From NCBI RefSeq assembly GCF_001445655.1, contig NZ_LNBE01000004.1, positions 248,001 to 312,000 of the forward strand: a stretch of 64,000 nt of DNA, written 5' to 3'. The translations under genes were made by a program, and so were the position numbers. The stretch is from Streptomyces roseifaciens (GTDB lineage: Bacteria; Actinomycetota; Actinomycetes; Streptomycetales; Streptomycetaceae). The notes below the pieces were generated by a model, which saw only the letters and a program-made list of their open reading frames with translations, was not told where the DNA came from and made no database searches. Below are positions 1 to 9,101 of this stretch, piece after piece; within the stretch, counting starts at the first letter, position 1; the number at the start of each line of letters is the position of its first letter.

Positions 1-546
1 GAGCGCCGTCTGCCCGCCCGCTACGGCCCTGCCGAGGCCGTTCCCGTCGAGCTGCGCGGCTCCGGCACCTGTTCCCGTCAGGTCAACAACTTCGCCGCCG
101 CAGGCGTCTTCGCGTGCGACAAGCTCATCGCCGTCGAGGTCCTCACTCCGGGCGGCAACTGGTCCTCCTATCCGCCCCACAAGCACGACGAGCACCACCC
201 GGGCGAGGAGTCCGAGCTGGAGGAGATCTACTACTTCGAGATCGCGGACGGGCCCTCCGGCACCCCGGGCCTCGGCTACCAGCGCGTGTCGCCCTCGCGC
301 GACAAGGGCACCGACGTCCTCGCCGAGGTCCGCACGGGCGACGTCGTGCTCATCCCCGACGGCTGGCACGGCCCGTCCATGGCCGCGCCCGGCCACGACA
401 TGTACTACCTCAACGTCATGGCCGGCCCCGGCGCGGAGCGCGAATGGCTCATCCGCGACCACCCCGACCATGCCTGGATCCGTACGACCTGGCCGGACCA
501 GCCGGTCGACCCACGGCTGCCGCTCCACCCGGGAGGGAACCGATGA
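1..546 (+). CDS. iolB: 5-deoxy-glucuronate isomerase IolB (C-terminal part, gene starts before window)
   Basis: Frame 1 is open from the first base to TGA at 544-546 and encodes the last 181 residues of an IolB-type cupin. IolB isomerises 5-deoxy-D-glucuronate to 2-deoxy-5-keto-D-gluconate in cytoplasmic myo-inositol catabolism. Visible family signatures are SYPPHKHD near 150-190, giving the metal-binding His/His/Glu cluster with the following E-rich LEEIYYFEI segment, then GDVVLIPDGWHG and MYYLNVMAGP. The family is about 270-300 residues, so roughly the first third lies outside. The stop overlaps the ATG of iolD by four bases (ATGA), so the two are probably translationally coupled. Identification is firm; the start cannot be seen. 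Confidence 0.93.
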   Translation, partial: ERRLPARYGPAEAVPVELRGSGTCSRQVNNFAAAGVFACDKLIAVEVLTPGGNWSSYPPHKHDEHHPGEESELEEIYYFEIADGPSGTPGLGYQRVSPSRDKGTDVLAEVRTGDVVLIPDGWHGPSMAAPGHDMYYLNVMAGPGAEREWLIRDHPDHAWIRTTWPDQPVDPRLPLHPGGNR

Positions 547-2480
547 CGACCGACGGGACGACCGACCGGATGACCGACCAGACAACCGACCGGACAACCG
601 ACCGGACGGCCACCCGCCGCCTCACCGTCGCCCAGGCCCTGGTGGCGTTCCTCGCCCGCCAGTACACCGAGCGCGACGGCCGCCGGCAGCGTCTGATCGC
701 CGCCTGCTGGGGCATCTTCGGCCACGGCAACGTCGCCGGGATCGGGCAGGCGCTGCTGGAGTCCGGCGACGTCATGCCGTACCACCAGGGCCGCAACGAA
801 CAAGCGATGGTCCACGCGGCCGTGGGCTACGCCCGCCACCGCGACCGGCTCTCCGCGCACGCCGTCACCACGTCGATCGGCCCCGGCGCCACCAACCTCG
901 TCACCGGCGCCGCCCTCGCCACGGTCAACCGCATCCCCGTTCTCCTGCTGCCCGGCGACACGTTCGCCGGGCGGCCCGCCGACCCCGTCCTGCAGCAGCT
1001 CGAACACCCCGGCGCGGGCGACGTGTCCGTCAACGACTGCCTGCGCCCGGTCTCCCGGTACTTCGACCGGATCACCCGTCCGGAGGCACTCATTCCGGCC
1101 GCCCTGCAGGCCGTACGCGTCCTCGCCGACCCCGTCGAGACCGGCGCCGTCACCCTCGCCCTGCCGCAGGACGTGCAGGCCGAGGCGTACGACTGGCCGG
1201 AGGAGTTCTTCGCCGAGCGCGTCTGGCGCGTGCGCCGCCCGGCCCCCGACCCGGCCGAACTGGCGGCGGCCGCGGCAGCCGTACGCGCCGCCCGCCGCCC
1301 CCTGCTGATCGCCGGCGGCGGCGTCCACCACAGCGAGGCCGAGGACGCGCTGCGCGCCCTCGCCGACGCGACCGGCATCCCCGTCGCCTCCACCCAGGCA
1401 GGCAAGGGATCCCTGCACCACGCCCACCCGGCGGACGTCGGCGGCATCGGCCATACCGGCACGGCCGTCGCCGACGACCTGGCCCGCACGGCCGACGTGG
1501 TCATCGGCATCGGCACCCGCTACAGCGACTTCACCACCGCCTCGAACACCCTCTTCGCCGCCCCGGACGTGCGCTTCGTCAACCTCAACACCGCCTCCTT
1601 CGACGCCCACAAGCTCTCCGCGCTGCCCCTCGTCGCGGACGCCCGCACCGGCCTGGAGGCGCTGACGGAGGCCCTGGCCGGCCACCGCGTCCCGGACGCG
1701 TACGAGAAGGAGTACACGGCCGGCAAGCAGGCCTGGGAGCGGCTCGTCACCCGGGCGTTCACCGCGCAGGACGCCGCCGCGCGCCCGACCCAGGCCCAGG
1801 TCCTCGGCGCCCTCGACGCCGTCGTCGACGACTCCGACGTCGTCATCAACGCCGCCGGCTCCCTCCCCGGCGACCTGCACAAGCTCTGGCGCGCCCGCTC
1901 CCGCCGCCAGTACCACCTCGAATACGGCTACTCCTGCATGGGCTACGAGATCCCGGCGGCGATCGGCGTCGCCCTGGCCGAGCCCGGCCGCCCGGTGTGG
2001 GCGCTCGTCGGCGACGGCACGTACCTGATGATGCCGACGGAGCTGGTCACCGCCGTGCAGGAGGGGATCCCCATCAAGGTGGTGCTGATCCAGAACCACG
2101 GGTACGCCTCGATCGGCGGCCTGTCCGAGGCCGTCGGCGGCGAGCGCTTCGGCACCGCCTACCGCTTCCGGGCCGCGGACGGCACGTACACCGGCGACCC
2201 GCTGCCCGTGGACCTGGCCGCCAACGCCGCCTCGCTCGGGATGCACGTGCTGCGCGCCCGCACGGCCGGTGAGCTGCGGGAGGCGCTGTCCGAGGCGCGC
2301 GCCTCCACGCGCCCCACATGTGTCTATGTCGAGACCGAAACAGCCGACACAGTGCCGGGCGCGCCCCCTGCCCAGGCGTGGTGGGATGTGCCTGTCGCCG
2401 GGACCGCGACCCGCCCGGCGGCCCGCAGGGCCCGGGAGGAGTACGAGCGCCACGCCACCGCCCGCCGCCGCTATCTTTGA
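543..2480 (+). CDS. iolD: 3D-(3,5/4)-trihydroxycyclohexane-1,2-dione acylhydrolase (decyclizing) IolD
   Basis: ThDP-dependent hydrolase of inositol catabolism that opens the ring of trihydroxycyclohexane-1,2-dione to 5-deoxy-glucuronate, the substrate of the upstream IolB. 645 residues from ATG 543, which is the usual size. ThDP-fold landmarks: an N-terminal PYR domain with the catalytic-type Glu in the HQGRNEQ segment, a central domain starting near PLLIAGGGVHHSE, and a C-terminal PP domain with the GDGTYLM motif and the metal-binding Asn in QNHGYASIGG. The start overlaps the iolB stop (ATGA). The first 25 or so residues are an odd T-D-R/Q repeat not expected in the family, so a later start cannot be excluded, although RLTVAQALVAFL is the first clearly conserved segment. 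Confidence 0.95.
   Translation: MTTDGTTDRMTDQTTDRTTDRTATRRLTVAQALVAFLARQYTERDGRRQRLIAACWGIFGHGNVAGIGQALLESGDVMPYHQGRNEQAMVHAAVGYARHRDRLSAHAVTTSIGPGATNLVTGAALATVNRIPVLLLPGDTFAGRPADPVLQQLEHPGAGDVSVNDCLRPVSRYFDRITRPEALIPAALQAVRVLADPVETGAVTLALPQDVQAEAYDWPEEFFAERVWRVRRPAPDPAELAAAAAAVRAARRPLLIAGGGVHHSEAEDALRALADATGIPVASTQAGKGSLHHAHPADVGGIGHTGTAVADDLARTADVVIGIGTRYSDFTTASNTLFAAPDVRFVNLNTASFDAHKLSALPLVADARTGLEALTEALAGHRVPDAYEKEYTAGKQAWERLVTRAFTAQDAAARPTQAQVLGALDAVVDDSDVVINAAGSLPGDLHKLWRARSRRQYHLEYGYSCMGYEIPAAIGVALAEPGRPVWALVGDGTYLMMPTELVTAVQEGIPIKVVLIQNHGYASIGGLSEAVGGERFGTAYRFRAADGTYTGDPLPVDLAANAASLGMHVLRARTAGELREALSEARASTRPTCVYVETETADTVPGAPPAQAWWDVPVAGTATRPAARRAREEYERHATARRRYL
555..612 (+). repeat. 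Short tandem repeat coding for Thr-Asp-Arg units at the IolD N terminus
   Basis: Successive copies of a gaccgac/acaaccgaccg unit give about five T-D-(R/Q/G) triplets directly after the iolD start codon. It is in-frame coding repeat, and an obvious place for copy-number variation between strains. Confidence 0.6.
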
Positions 2481-2499
2481 CCGTAGGAGAGGCCGACCG

Positions 2500-3993
2500 A
2501 TGAAGACCGTCAACCACTGGATCGACGGCAAGGCCGTCGAGGGCACCTCCGGCACGTACGGGCCGGTCACCGACCCGGCGACGGGCGCGCGGACGACGCG
2601 GGTCGCCTTCGCCTCGGCGGAGGAGGTGGACGCCGCCGTCGCCGCGGCCAAGGCCGCCTTCGCGACGTGGGGCACGTCCTCCCTGGCCACCCGCACCGCG
2701 ATCCTCTTCCGCTACCGCGCGCTGCTGGACGCCCACCGCGCCGAGCTCGCCGAGCTGATCACCGCCGAGCACGGCAAGGTGCACTCCGACGCCCTCGGCG
2801 AGGTCGCCCGCGGGCTGGAGATCGTCGAGCTGGCGTGCGGCATCACCACGCAGCTCAAGGGCGAGCTGTCGACCCAGGTGTCCGGCGGCGTGGACGTGGC
2901 GGCGATCCGCCAGCCGCTCGGCGTCGTCGCGGGCATCACGCCGTTCAACTTCCCGGCGATGGTGCCGATGTGGATGTTCCCGCTGGCGATCGCCTGCGGC
3001 AACACCTTCGTGCTCAAGCCCAGCGAGAAGGACCCCTCGCCCGCGATCCTGCTGGCCCAGCTGGCCGCCGAGGCCGGGCTGCCCGAGGGCGTCCTCAACG
3101 TCGTCAACGGCGACAAGGAGGCCGTCGACCGGCTGCTGACCCACCCGGACGTCGCCGCCGTCTCCTTCGTGGGCTCCACGCCCATCGCCCGCCACATCCA
3201 CCGGGTGGCCGGTGAGCACGGCAAGCGCGTCCAGGCCCTCGGCGGCGCCAAGAACCACATGCTGGTGCTGCCCGACGCCGACCTCGACGCGGCCGCCGAC
3301 GCCGCCGTCTCCGCCGCGTACGGCTCGGCCGGCGAGCGCTGCATGGCCGTCTCCGCGGTCGTCGCGGTGGGCTCGGCGGGCGACGAGCTGGTGGCGAAGA
3401 TCCGCGAGCGCGCCGAGAAGATCAAGATCGGGCCGGGCGACGACCCCGCCTCCGAGATGGGCCCGCTCATCACCAGGGCCCACCGCGACAAGGTCGCCTC
3501 CTACGTGCACGGCGCGGCCGCCCAGGGCGCCGAGGTCGTCCTCGACGGCACCGGCTTCACGGTCGAGGGCTACGAGGACGGGCACTGGATCGGGCTGTCC
3601 CTGCTCGACAAGGTGCCCGTCGAGTCCGACGCCTACCGCGACGAGATCTTCGGCCCGGTGCTGTGCGTGCTGCGCGCGGAGTCCTACGAGGAGGGGCTGG
3701 CCCTCATCAACTCCTCGCCGTGGGGGAACGGCACGGCCGTCTTCACCCGGGACGGCGGCGCGGCCCGCCGCTTCCAGCTGGAGGTCGAGGCGGGGATGGT
3801 CGGCATCAACGTGCCCATCCCGGTGCCGGTCGGCTACCACTCCTTCGGCGGCTGGAAGGACTCCCTCTTCGGCGACCACCACATCTACGGGAACGACGGC
3901 GTCCACTTCTACACGCGCGGCAAGGTCGTCACCACGCGGTGGCCCGACCCGGCCGACAGCGGCGTGGACCTGGGCTTCCCGAGCCACCGCTGA
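2500..3993 (+). CDS. mmsA: CoA-acylating methylmalonate-semialdehyde dehydrogenase (MmsA / IolA)
   Basis: 497-residue NAD- and CoA-dependent aldehyde dehydrogenase. It converts malonate semialdehyde or methylmalonate semialdehyde to acetyl-CoA or propionyl-CoA, the last step of inositol (IolA) and valine (MmsA) catabolism. Starts at ATG 2500, 19 bases after iolD, behind a good ribosome site (taggaga, 2484-2490). The family fingerprint is complete: GITPFNFPAMVPMWM, the NAD-binding FVGSTPIA, ALGGAKNHM, and the catalytic Cys in SAGERCMA, the variant typical of MmsA. Position after iolB-iolD suggests the inositol role; a dual role in valine breakdown is plausible. Confidence 0.95.
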   Translation: MKTVNHWIDGKAVEGTSGTYGPVTDPATGARTTRVAFASAEEVDAAVAAAKAAFATWGTSSLATRTAILFRYRALLDAHRAELAELITAEHGKVHSDALGEVARGLEIVELACGITTQLKGELSTQVSGGVDVAAIRQPLGVVAGITPFNFPAMVPMWMFPLAIACGNTFVLKPSEKDPSPAILLAQLAAEAGLPEGVLNVVNGDKEAVDRLLTHPDVAAVSFVGSTPIARHIHRVAGEHGKRVQALGGAKNHMLVLPDADLDAAADAAVSAAYGSAGERCMAVSAVVAVGSAGDELVAKIRERAEKIKIGPGDDPASEMGPLITRAHRDKVASYVHGAAAQGAEVVLDGTGFTVEGYEDGHWIGLSLLDKVPVESDAYRDEIFGPVLCVLRAESYEEGLALINSSPWGNGTAVFTRDGGAARRFQLEVEAGMVGINVPIPVPVGYHSFGGWKDSLFGDHHIYGNDGVHFYTRGKVVTTRWPDPADSGVDLGFPSHR

Positions 3994-4042
3994 GAACCTC
4001 CCGCTGCACGGAACGCGATCGTCCGGAACGTAAGCTCAGGCC

Positions 4043-6139
4043 ATGACCTGGTCCAGTGCGCTGCGGAAGGCCGCGCGCGACGGGCTGACGATCGAGCGCA
4101 CCAAGCTGACGCCCGTGGTCGCCGCCCGTGGCGCGCTCGGCGTCGCGATCGTGGTCGGGGTCATCCTGTGGCTGGGGACCCCGGTCCTCGCGGTGTCGTC
4201 CGCGTTCGGCGCGTTCTCCGCCGGGCTGGTGACGTTCCAGCGGAGCTGGCGGCCCCGCCCGGTGCTGGCGCTCGCCGTGGCGGTCGGCCTCGCCGTCAGC
4301 ACGTTCCTCGGCTACGTGGCCGCCTTCGACCCCGTCGTCTTCGGCACCCTGCTGACCGTCTGGACGCTGCTCGCGGGCATGGCCTGGGCGGTCGGGCCGG
4401 TCTCCGGCCTGGTCGCCACGCAGACCATCGCCGTCATGCTCGTCACCGTCACGCTCCCGACGTCCGTCATGGGGGCGCTGCACCACGCCGGGCTGATCGC
4501 TGTCGGCGGGCTCGTCCAGGCGGCCCTCATCGTGCTCCTGCCCGTCCGCCCCTGGGGCGTCCAGCGGGACGCGCTCGCCGACGCGCTCGCCGCCGAGGCG
4601 GACTACGCGCGCCGCCTCCGGCACGACCCGCAGGCCGGCTTCGACCCCCAGCCGCTCATGGACGCCCGCGAGGCCGCCGAGCTGACCCCCCGCCAGGCCC
4701 GCAGCCGGCCCCGCCAGCTGGGCGGGCCGCGCGGCGTCGCCGAACGGCTGCGGCCCGTGCTCGCCGCGCTCGCCGACCCCGTCCTCGGCGCCCCCGCGGA
4801 GGGGCCCGAACGGGACCGCGCACGGGACCTGCTGGGCGCGGCGGCGACCGTGCTGGACGCGGTCGCGCGCGCCATCCGGTGGGGCAAGCCCGTGAAACTG
4901 CCCGAGGAGGCCACCGCCGTCCTCACCGTGCCCGCCACCGGGCCCGTCCTGCACGGCGCCGCGCGCCGCTCCGCCCTGCGCCTGATGGCCCTGCTCGGCG
5001 ACGCGGTCGACGCCACCGACCAGCCCGTGCGCCGGACCCCCGCTCGCGGCGCCCGCGAACACCGGCACCTGCTGAGGCCCTCCGTGCCCCGGCTCGTGCC
5101 CGTCGCGCTGCGGGCACTGCGGCGCGAGGCGCGCTGGTCGTCGCCGGTCGGGCGGCACGCCGTACGGAGCGCCGCGGTGGTCCTCGCCGGCTACGCCGCC
5201 GGCACCGCCCTGCCGTGGGGGCACGCCTACTGGGCGCCCATGACCTCCGTGATGGTGATGCGGCCCGACTTCGGCCAGACGTACTCGCGAGGCGTCGCCC
5301 GGTTCGCCGGGACGGTCGTCGGCGTGGCCGTCGCCGGCGTGCTGATGGCCCTCACGCACCCCGGGCCGTGGGTGTGCGCCGGCATGTCGGTCGTGTGCGT
5401 CGGGCTGATGTACCTGCTCATGCGCACCGGCTACAGCGTGACGTCCGCGTGCATCACCGCGTACGTCGTCTTCCTCCTCGGCATCGCGGGGGAGGGCTGG
5501 TCGCAGACCGTCGAGGCGCGCGTCGCCCTCACCCTGCTCGGCGGGCTGCTGGCGATGGCCGCCTACGCGCTCTTCCCCACCTGGGAGACGCCCCGGCTGC
5601 GGGACCGGCTCGCCGAATGGCTCACCGCCAACGGGCACTACGCGCTCGCCGTGCTGGGCGCGTACGCCGAACCGGGGGAGCGGAAGCCGCGCCGCGTGCG
5701 CGAGGCCCTGCTCGACGCGCGCGCCGCCCGCACCGCCTGGGAGGAGATGGCCGGCCGCGCCCTGACCGAACCCGTGCGGCACCGCGGGCTCTCGCGCACC
5801 TCGGAGCGGGGGGCGGAGTCGGCGCTGGCCACGATGGGCCGGGCGACGCTGCTGATGGAGGCCCACCTGCCGGAGAAGGACGCCGAACCGTCGAAGGGCG
5901 CGGCCCGGTTCGCCGCCGCCGTGGCCGACTCCCTGCCGGCCGCCGCCGCGGCCGTCCGCGACCGCAAGCCCCTCGACTGGACGGCCCCTCAGGCGGCGCT
6001 CGCCGCGTGGCGCGCGGAGGAGGGCGAGGAGGGCGTGGCCGTCCGGGGCTCCGAACTCCTCATGGACGCCCTGAACGAACTGGCGACGGCCCTGTCCCCG
6101 GGCCCGGGCGGCCGAAACCGCGCCACCCGCAGACCATAG
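4043..6139 (+). CDS. FUSC family membrane protein (putative aromatic-acid efflux type)
   Basis: 698-residue integral membrane protein of the FUSC superfamily (fusaric-acid resistance / p-hydroxybenzoate efflux AaeB-like). Architecture is two hydrophobic blocks, residues about 25-175 and 355-510, each with several transmembrane helices, separated and followed by charged cytoplasmic segments. The second block carries the FUSC-like stretch WGHAYWAPMTSVMVMRPDFGQTYSRG. Starts at ATG 4043, 49 bases after mmsA on the same strand, so it could be read through from the inositol operon, but no functional link is evident. The convergent TetR gene follows. Substrate cannot be predicted from sequence. Confidence 0.85.
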   Translation: MTWSSALRKAARDGLTIERTKLTPVVAARGALGVAIVVGVILWLGTPVLAVSSAFGAFSAGLVTFQRSWRPRPVLALAVAVGLAVSTFLGYVAAFDPVVFGTLLTVWTLLAGMAWAVGPVSGLVATQTIAVMLVTVTLPTSVMGALHHAGLIAVGGLVQAALIVLLPVRPWGVQRDALADALAAEADYARRLRHDPQAGFDPQPLMDAREAAELTPRQARSRPRQLGGPRGVAERLRPVLAALADPVLGAPAEGPERDRARDLLGAAATVLDAVARAIRWGKPVKLPEEATAVLTVPATGPVLHGAARRSALRLMALLGDAVDATDQPVRRTPARGAREHRHLLRPSVPRLVPVALRALRREARWSSPVGRHAVRSAAVVLAGYAAGTALPWGHAYWAPMTSVMVMRPDFGQTYSRGVARFAGTVVGVAVAGVLMALTHPGPWVCAGMSVVCVGLMYLLMRTGYSVTSACITAYVVFLLGIAGEGWSQTVEARVALTLLGGLLAMAAYALFPTWETPRLRDRLAEWLTANGHYALAVLGAYAEPGERKPRRVREALLDARAARTAWEEMAGRALTEPVRHRGLSRTSERGAESALATMGRATLLMEAHLPEKDAEPSKGAARFAAAVADSLPAAAAAVRDRKPLDWTAPQAALAAWRAEEGEEGVAVRGSELLMDALNELATALSPGPGGRNRATRRP

Positions 6140-6223
6140 AGCCGCGCCCTCTCTCACGGCGCGCCCCCGATGAGCCCCGGCGGCCCACGGCACGGCACGG
6201 CCGGGGCCGGACGTTCGGCCGTC

Positions 6224-6832
6224 TTACGGTGTGAACAGGCGTTCCAGGTGGCCCTCCAGCAACGTCTTCGTCTCGTCCGGCGTGCACACCTCCAGCAGGA
6301 GATACGTCGTCAGGCCGTCCGTCAGGGCGATCAGAAGCATCGCTTCCGCCTCCGGGGCGCGGGTCGCATCCACCTCGCCCCGTGCGATCCCGGCCCGGAC
6401 CTGGTCCGCGAAGAAGGCCCGCAGGGCCGGTACGCCCTCCCTCGCGTGGCCGCGCAGCCGTTCGTCGTGGAGGGCGCGTACGAAGTAGGCGATCTGGACC
6501 AGGTTCCCGGTGCGGCTCTTCTCGTCCAGGGGGAGCATCTCCGTGACCGTCTCCCGCAGGACGTCCCGCGGCGACGGCGGCGCGGCGAGGCCCATGAGGC
6601 GTGTGCGGATGCGCTCCTCCGCCAGCCCGCCCAGGTACTTGAGGGCGAAGACGAGCATCTCGTCCTTGCTGGAGAAGTAGTGCTGGAGCTGCCCCAGCGA
6701 GATGCCCGCCTCCGCCGCGACGTCGCGCAGGCTCGCGCCGTCGAGCCCCCGCGCGCACGCGATGCGCCACAGGGCCTCCGCGATCGCCCGGCGGCGCTCC
6801 TCGTGGTCCACGCGCTTGGGCACGCCCACCAC
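6224..6832 (-). CDS. TetR/AcrR family transcriptional regulator
   Basis: 202-residue one-component repressor. N-terminal helix-turn-helix at residues about 10-60 with the classical signature ASLRDVAAEAGISLGQLQHYFSSKDEM, followed by an all-helical ligand domain with LDEKSRTGN and RALHDERLR segments, as in BetI-like members. Starts at GTG 6832 (a second GTG follows one codon later). It is divergent from the PH-domain pair beginning at 6909 and convergent with the FUSC gene. The 76-base divergent region contains a near-perfect inverted repeat (6839-6891) that is the likely autoregulatory operator. Ligand unknown; targets could be the PH pair, itself, or the FUSC gene. Confidence 0.92.
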   Translation of the reverse strand: MVGVPKRVDHEERRRAIAEALWRIACARGLDGASLRDVAAEAGISLGQLQHYFSSKDEMLVFALKYLGGLAEERIRTRLMGLAAPPSPRDVLRETVTEMLPLDEKSRTGNLVQIAYFVRALHDERLRGHAREGVPALRAFFADQVRAGIARGEVDATRAPEAEAMLLIALTDGLTTYLLLEVCTPDETKTLLEGHLERLFTP

Positions 6833-6838
6833 CTCGCC

Positions 6839-6891
6839 TTTCCAAGTCGTTTGTATTGCTATAGCTTATTGCCATACAACTGACTTGGAAA
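6839..6891. promoter_or_regulatory. Probable TetR operator: interrupted palindrome between divergent genes
   Basis: Left arm TTTCCAAGTCGTTTGTAT at 6839-6856; right arm at 6874-6891 is its reverse complement with 16 of 18 positions matching; spacer 17 bases. It lies in the 76-base gap between the TetR start (6832) and the PH-domain gene start (6909) and is AT-rich against the surroundings, so it likely overlaps both promoters. Operator function is inferred from position and symmetry. Confidence 0.75.
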
Positions 6892-6908
6892 ACGGGAGCG
6901 GCACGCCC

Positions 6909-7454
6909 ATGACAGGACACCGACGCGGCGCACACGCACAGACGCAACCCGGGCTCAGGCCACCCCGCAACGGCGTGGACCCGCGGGCCCGTCGCTGGTG
7001 GACCGTGCAGGCGCTGCTGACGGTCACCGGCCCCCTGCTGCTCGTCGCGGCCGCCCTGCTCGTCAACTCGCTGCTGTTCTTCCCCGGCGCCCTCCCCTGG
7101 CTCGCCCCGCTCGTCCTCGCCGTCCTCGTCCTGCCCGCCGCCGGCTACGTCCTGGCCATGCCGCGCCTGCGCTGCCGCGTCCACGCCTGGGAGGTCGGGG
7201 AGGCCGCGGTCTACGCCGCCGGCGGCTGGATCCTGCACAAGCGCCGCATAGCCCCGCTCTCGCGCGTCCAGACCGTCGACACCGTCCGCGGCCCGCTCCA
7301 GAGCCGCTACGGCCTTGCCACGGTCACCGTCACCACCGCCTCCACGGCCGGCGACGTCCGCATCACCGGCGTCTCCGACGAGGCCGCGGAGTGGCTGGCC
7401 GCCCGGATCACCGACGCCGCCCGACTCGTGCCCGGGGACGGTGACGCCGCATGA
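6909..7454 (+). CDS. PH domain-containing membrane protein (YdbS-like)
   Basis: 181 residues from ATG 6909. Two adjacent hydrophobic helices (residues about 34-85) are followed by one bacterial PH domain (bPH_2, formerly DUF304) with the characteristic RRIAPLSRVQTVD core, in which basic and aromatic residues precede an IP-type loop. It matches the small partner of the YdbS/YdbT pair found in Bacillus and actinobacteria; in Bacillus these proteins have been linked to resistance to exported antimicrobial compounds. The stop overlaps the ATG of the larger partner by four bases, so the two are surely co-translated. Transcription likely starts in the TetR operator region just upstream. Confidence 0.85.
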   Translation: MTGHRRGAHAQTQPGLRPPRNGVDPRARRWWTVQALLTVTGPLLLVAAALLVNSLLFFPGALPWLAPLVLAVLVLPAAGYVLAMPRLRCRVHAWEVGEAAVYAAGGWILHKRRIAPLSRVQTVDTVRGPLQSRYGLATVTVTTASTAGDVRITGVSDEAAEWLAARITDAARLVPGDGDAA

Positions 7455-8971
7455 GCGAGCAGCTGCCCGACCGGCGCCCCGAGCAGTGGCGCACCCTCGA
7501 CCCCCGCACGATCGCCGTGCACTGCACCTGGATGGGCGCGCCCCTCGGCTCGCTCGCCCTCACCGCGCTCGCCACCGGCGGCCGGTTCGACACGCGCGCG
7601 TGGATCACCCTCGCCGTGATCGGCGCCGTCTTCGCCGCCATCACTGCCAGCGGCGTCGTCACCTGGCGGCGCACCCGCTACCGCGTCACCGCCGACGCCG
7701 TCGAGCTCCGCACGGGCCTGTTCACGCGCAGCGTCCGCGCGATCCCCCTGCACCGCGTCCGCAACGTCGACATCACCGCCAACGCCGTCCAGCGCGTCCT
7801 CGGCCTCGCCGTGCTGCGCGCCGGCACCGGCGGCGGGGGGAGCGGCGGCGAGATCTCCCTGGAGGCCCTCGCCCGCCCCGAGGCCGTCCGGCTGCGCGCC
7901 GAGCTCCTCGCCCGCTCCGGAGCCGGCCGCGCCGACGACCCCGTGCTCGCCACCGCCGACCTGCGCCGGCTGCGCTACGCCCCGCTGACGTTCTGGGTCG
8001 TCGGCGGCGTCTTCGCCGCCGCGGGCGCCGTGTGGCGGATCCTCGACGGGATCGGCGTCGAGCCATGGCGCATCGGCATCGTCCGCCGCGCCTTCGAGGA
8101 CTTCGGCCACAGCTTCCTGTGGGTCACGATCCCGCTCGCCCTCCTCGCGATCACCGCCCTCGGCGCCGTCGGCGCGGTGGCGCTGTACGCCGAGCAGTGG
8201 TGGGACTACCGCCTGGAGTGGACCGACGCGGCCACCCTGCGCGTCCGTCGCGGCCTGTTCACCACGCGGTCCGTCTCCATCGAGCGCGCCCGCCTGCGCG
8301 GCGTGACCCTGCGCGAGCCGCTCCTGCTGCGCGCGGGCGGCGGGGCGAGCGTCCGGGCCGTCGCGGGCGGCCTCGGCACCAAGGAGGAGAACCGCAGCCG
8401 CAGCGTCGTCCTGCCGCCCGCCTCGTACGGCGAGGCGCTGCGCGTGTGCGACGGGGTGCTGGGCGAGCCCCTCGGCGCGCCGGAGCTGGCGCCCCACCCG
8501 CGGGCCGCGCTCCGCCGTCGCATCGTGCGGGCGTTCGCGTGGTGCGTGCTGCCGCCCGCCGTCGCGCTGGCCGTGCTGGGCGCGCTCCTCACGCCCGTCC
8601 TGCTGTACTGCGCGGCGGGCTGGGTGCTCCTCGCCGCCCCCGTCGCGTGCGGGCTGGCGCGCGACGCCTACCGCGGGCTGGGCCACGGCCTCCGGGGCCG
8701 CTTCCTCTTCGTGCGCTCCGGCACCTTCGGCCGGGAGACGACGGCCCTGGACCGGTCGGCCGTGCTGGCGTGGACCTTCACCGACAGCCCCTTCTCCCGC
8801 CGGGCCGGCGTCGTCACCGCGACCGCCGCCGTCGCCGCGGGGGAGGGCGGATACCGCATTCGGGACATGTCCGCCGGTACCGCCGCGGCCTTCGCGGAGG
8901 CGGCGACTCCGGGGATGCTCGCCGAATTCCTGGAGCCTTCCCGGAGTGCGGCGAACAGCAGCCACACATAG
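7451..8971 (+). CDS. PH domain-containing membrane protein (YdbT-like)
   Basis: 506-residue polytopic membrane protein with repeated bacterial PH domains. The first (about residues 72-145) has the FTRSVRAIPLHRVRNVDI core and the second (about 255-330) FTTRSVSIERARLRGVTLREP; a third, weaker copy (about 415-490) contains FGRETTALDRSAVLAWTFTDSPF. Pairs of transmembrane helices precede each PH domain. ATGA overlap with the YdbS-like gene. This is the known YdbT arrangement. Biochemical function of the family is not established; the divergent TetR regulator suggests inducible expression. Confidence 0.85.
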   Translation: MSEQLPDRRPEQWRTLDPRTIAVHCTWMGAPLGSLALTALATGGRFDTRAWITLAVIGAVFAAITASGVVTWRRTRYRVTADAVELRTGLFTRSVRAIPLHRVRNVDITANAVQRVLGLAVLRAGTGGGGSGGEISLEALARPEAVRLRAELLARSGAGRADDPVLATADLRRLRYAPLTFWVVGGVFAAAGAVWRILDGIGVEPWRIGIVRRAFEDFGHSFLWVTIPLALLAITALGAVGAVALYAEQWWDYRLEWTDAATLRVRRGLFTTRSVSIERARLRGVTLREPLLLRAGGGASVRAVAGGLGTKEENRSRSVVLPPASYGEALRVCDGVLGEPLGAPELAPHPRAALRRRIVRAFAWCVLPPAVALAVLGALLTPVLLYCAAGWVLLAAPVACGLARDAYRGLGHGLRGRFLFVRSGTFGRETTALDRSAVLAWTFTDSPFSRRAGVVTATAAVAAGEGGYRIRDMSAGTAAAFAEAATPGMLAEFLEPSRSAANSSHT

Positions 8972-9101
8972 AGGGATTTGTCCGGTCCTCTTGAAGTTTT
9001 CCGAGCAGTTTTTGTTATCGTCGCGCCCCATCCGCATCTCCTATGTGTCGGACCGAACGGATCGACTCCCGAAACGGAATGCCGGAGAAGGGTGGCGGAG
9101 C

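Noticed and set aside
405..2696. 763-codon minus-strand frame across iolB/iolD
   Set aside because: Same GC-bias shadow; the plus strand encodes well-known enzymes.
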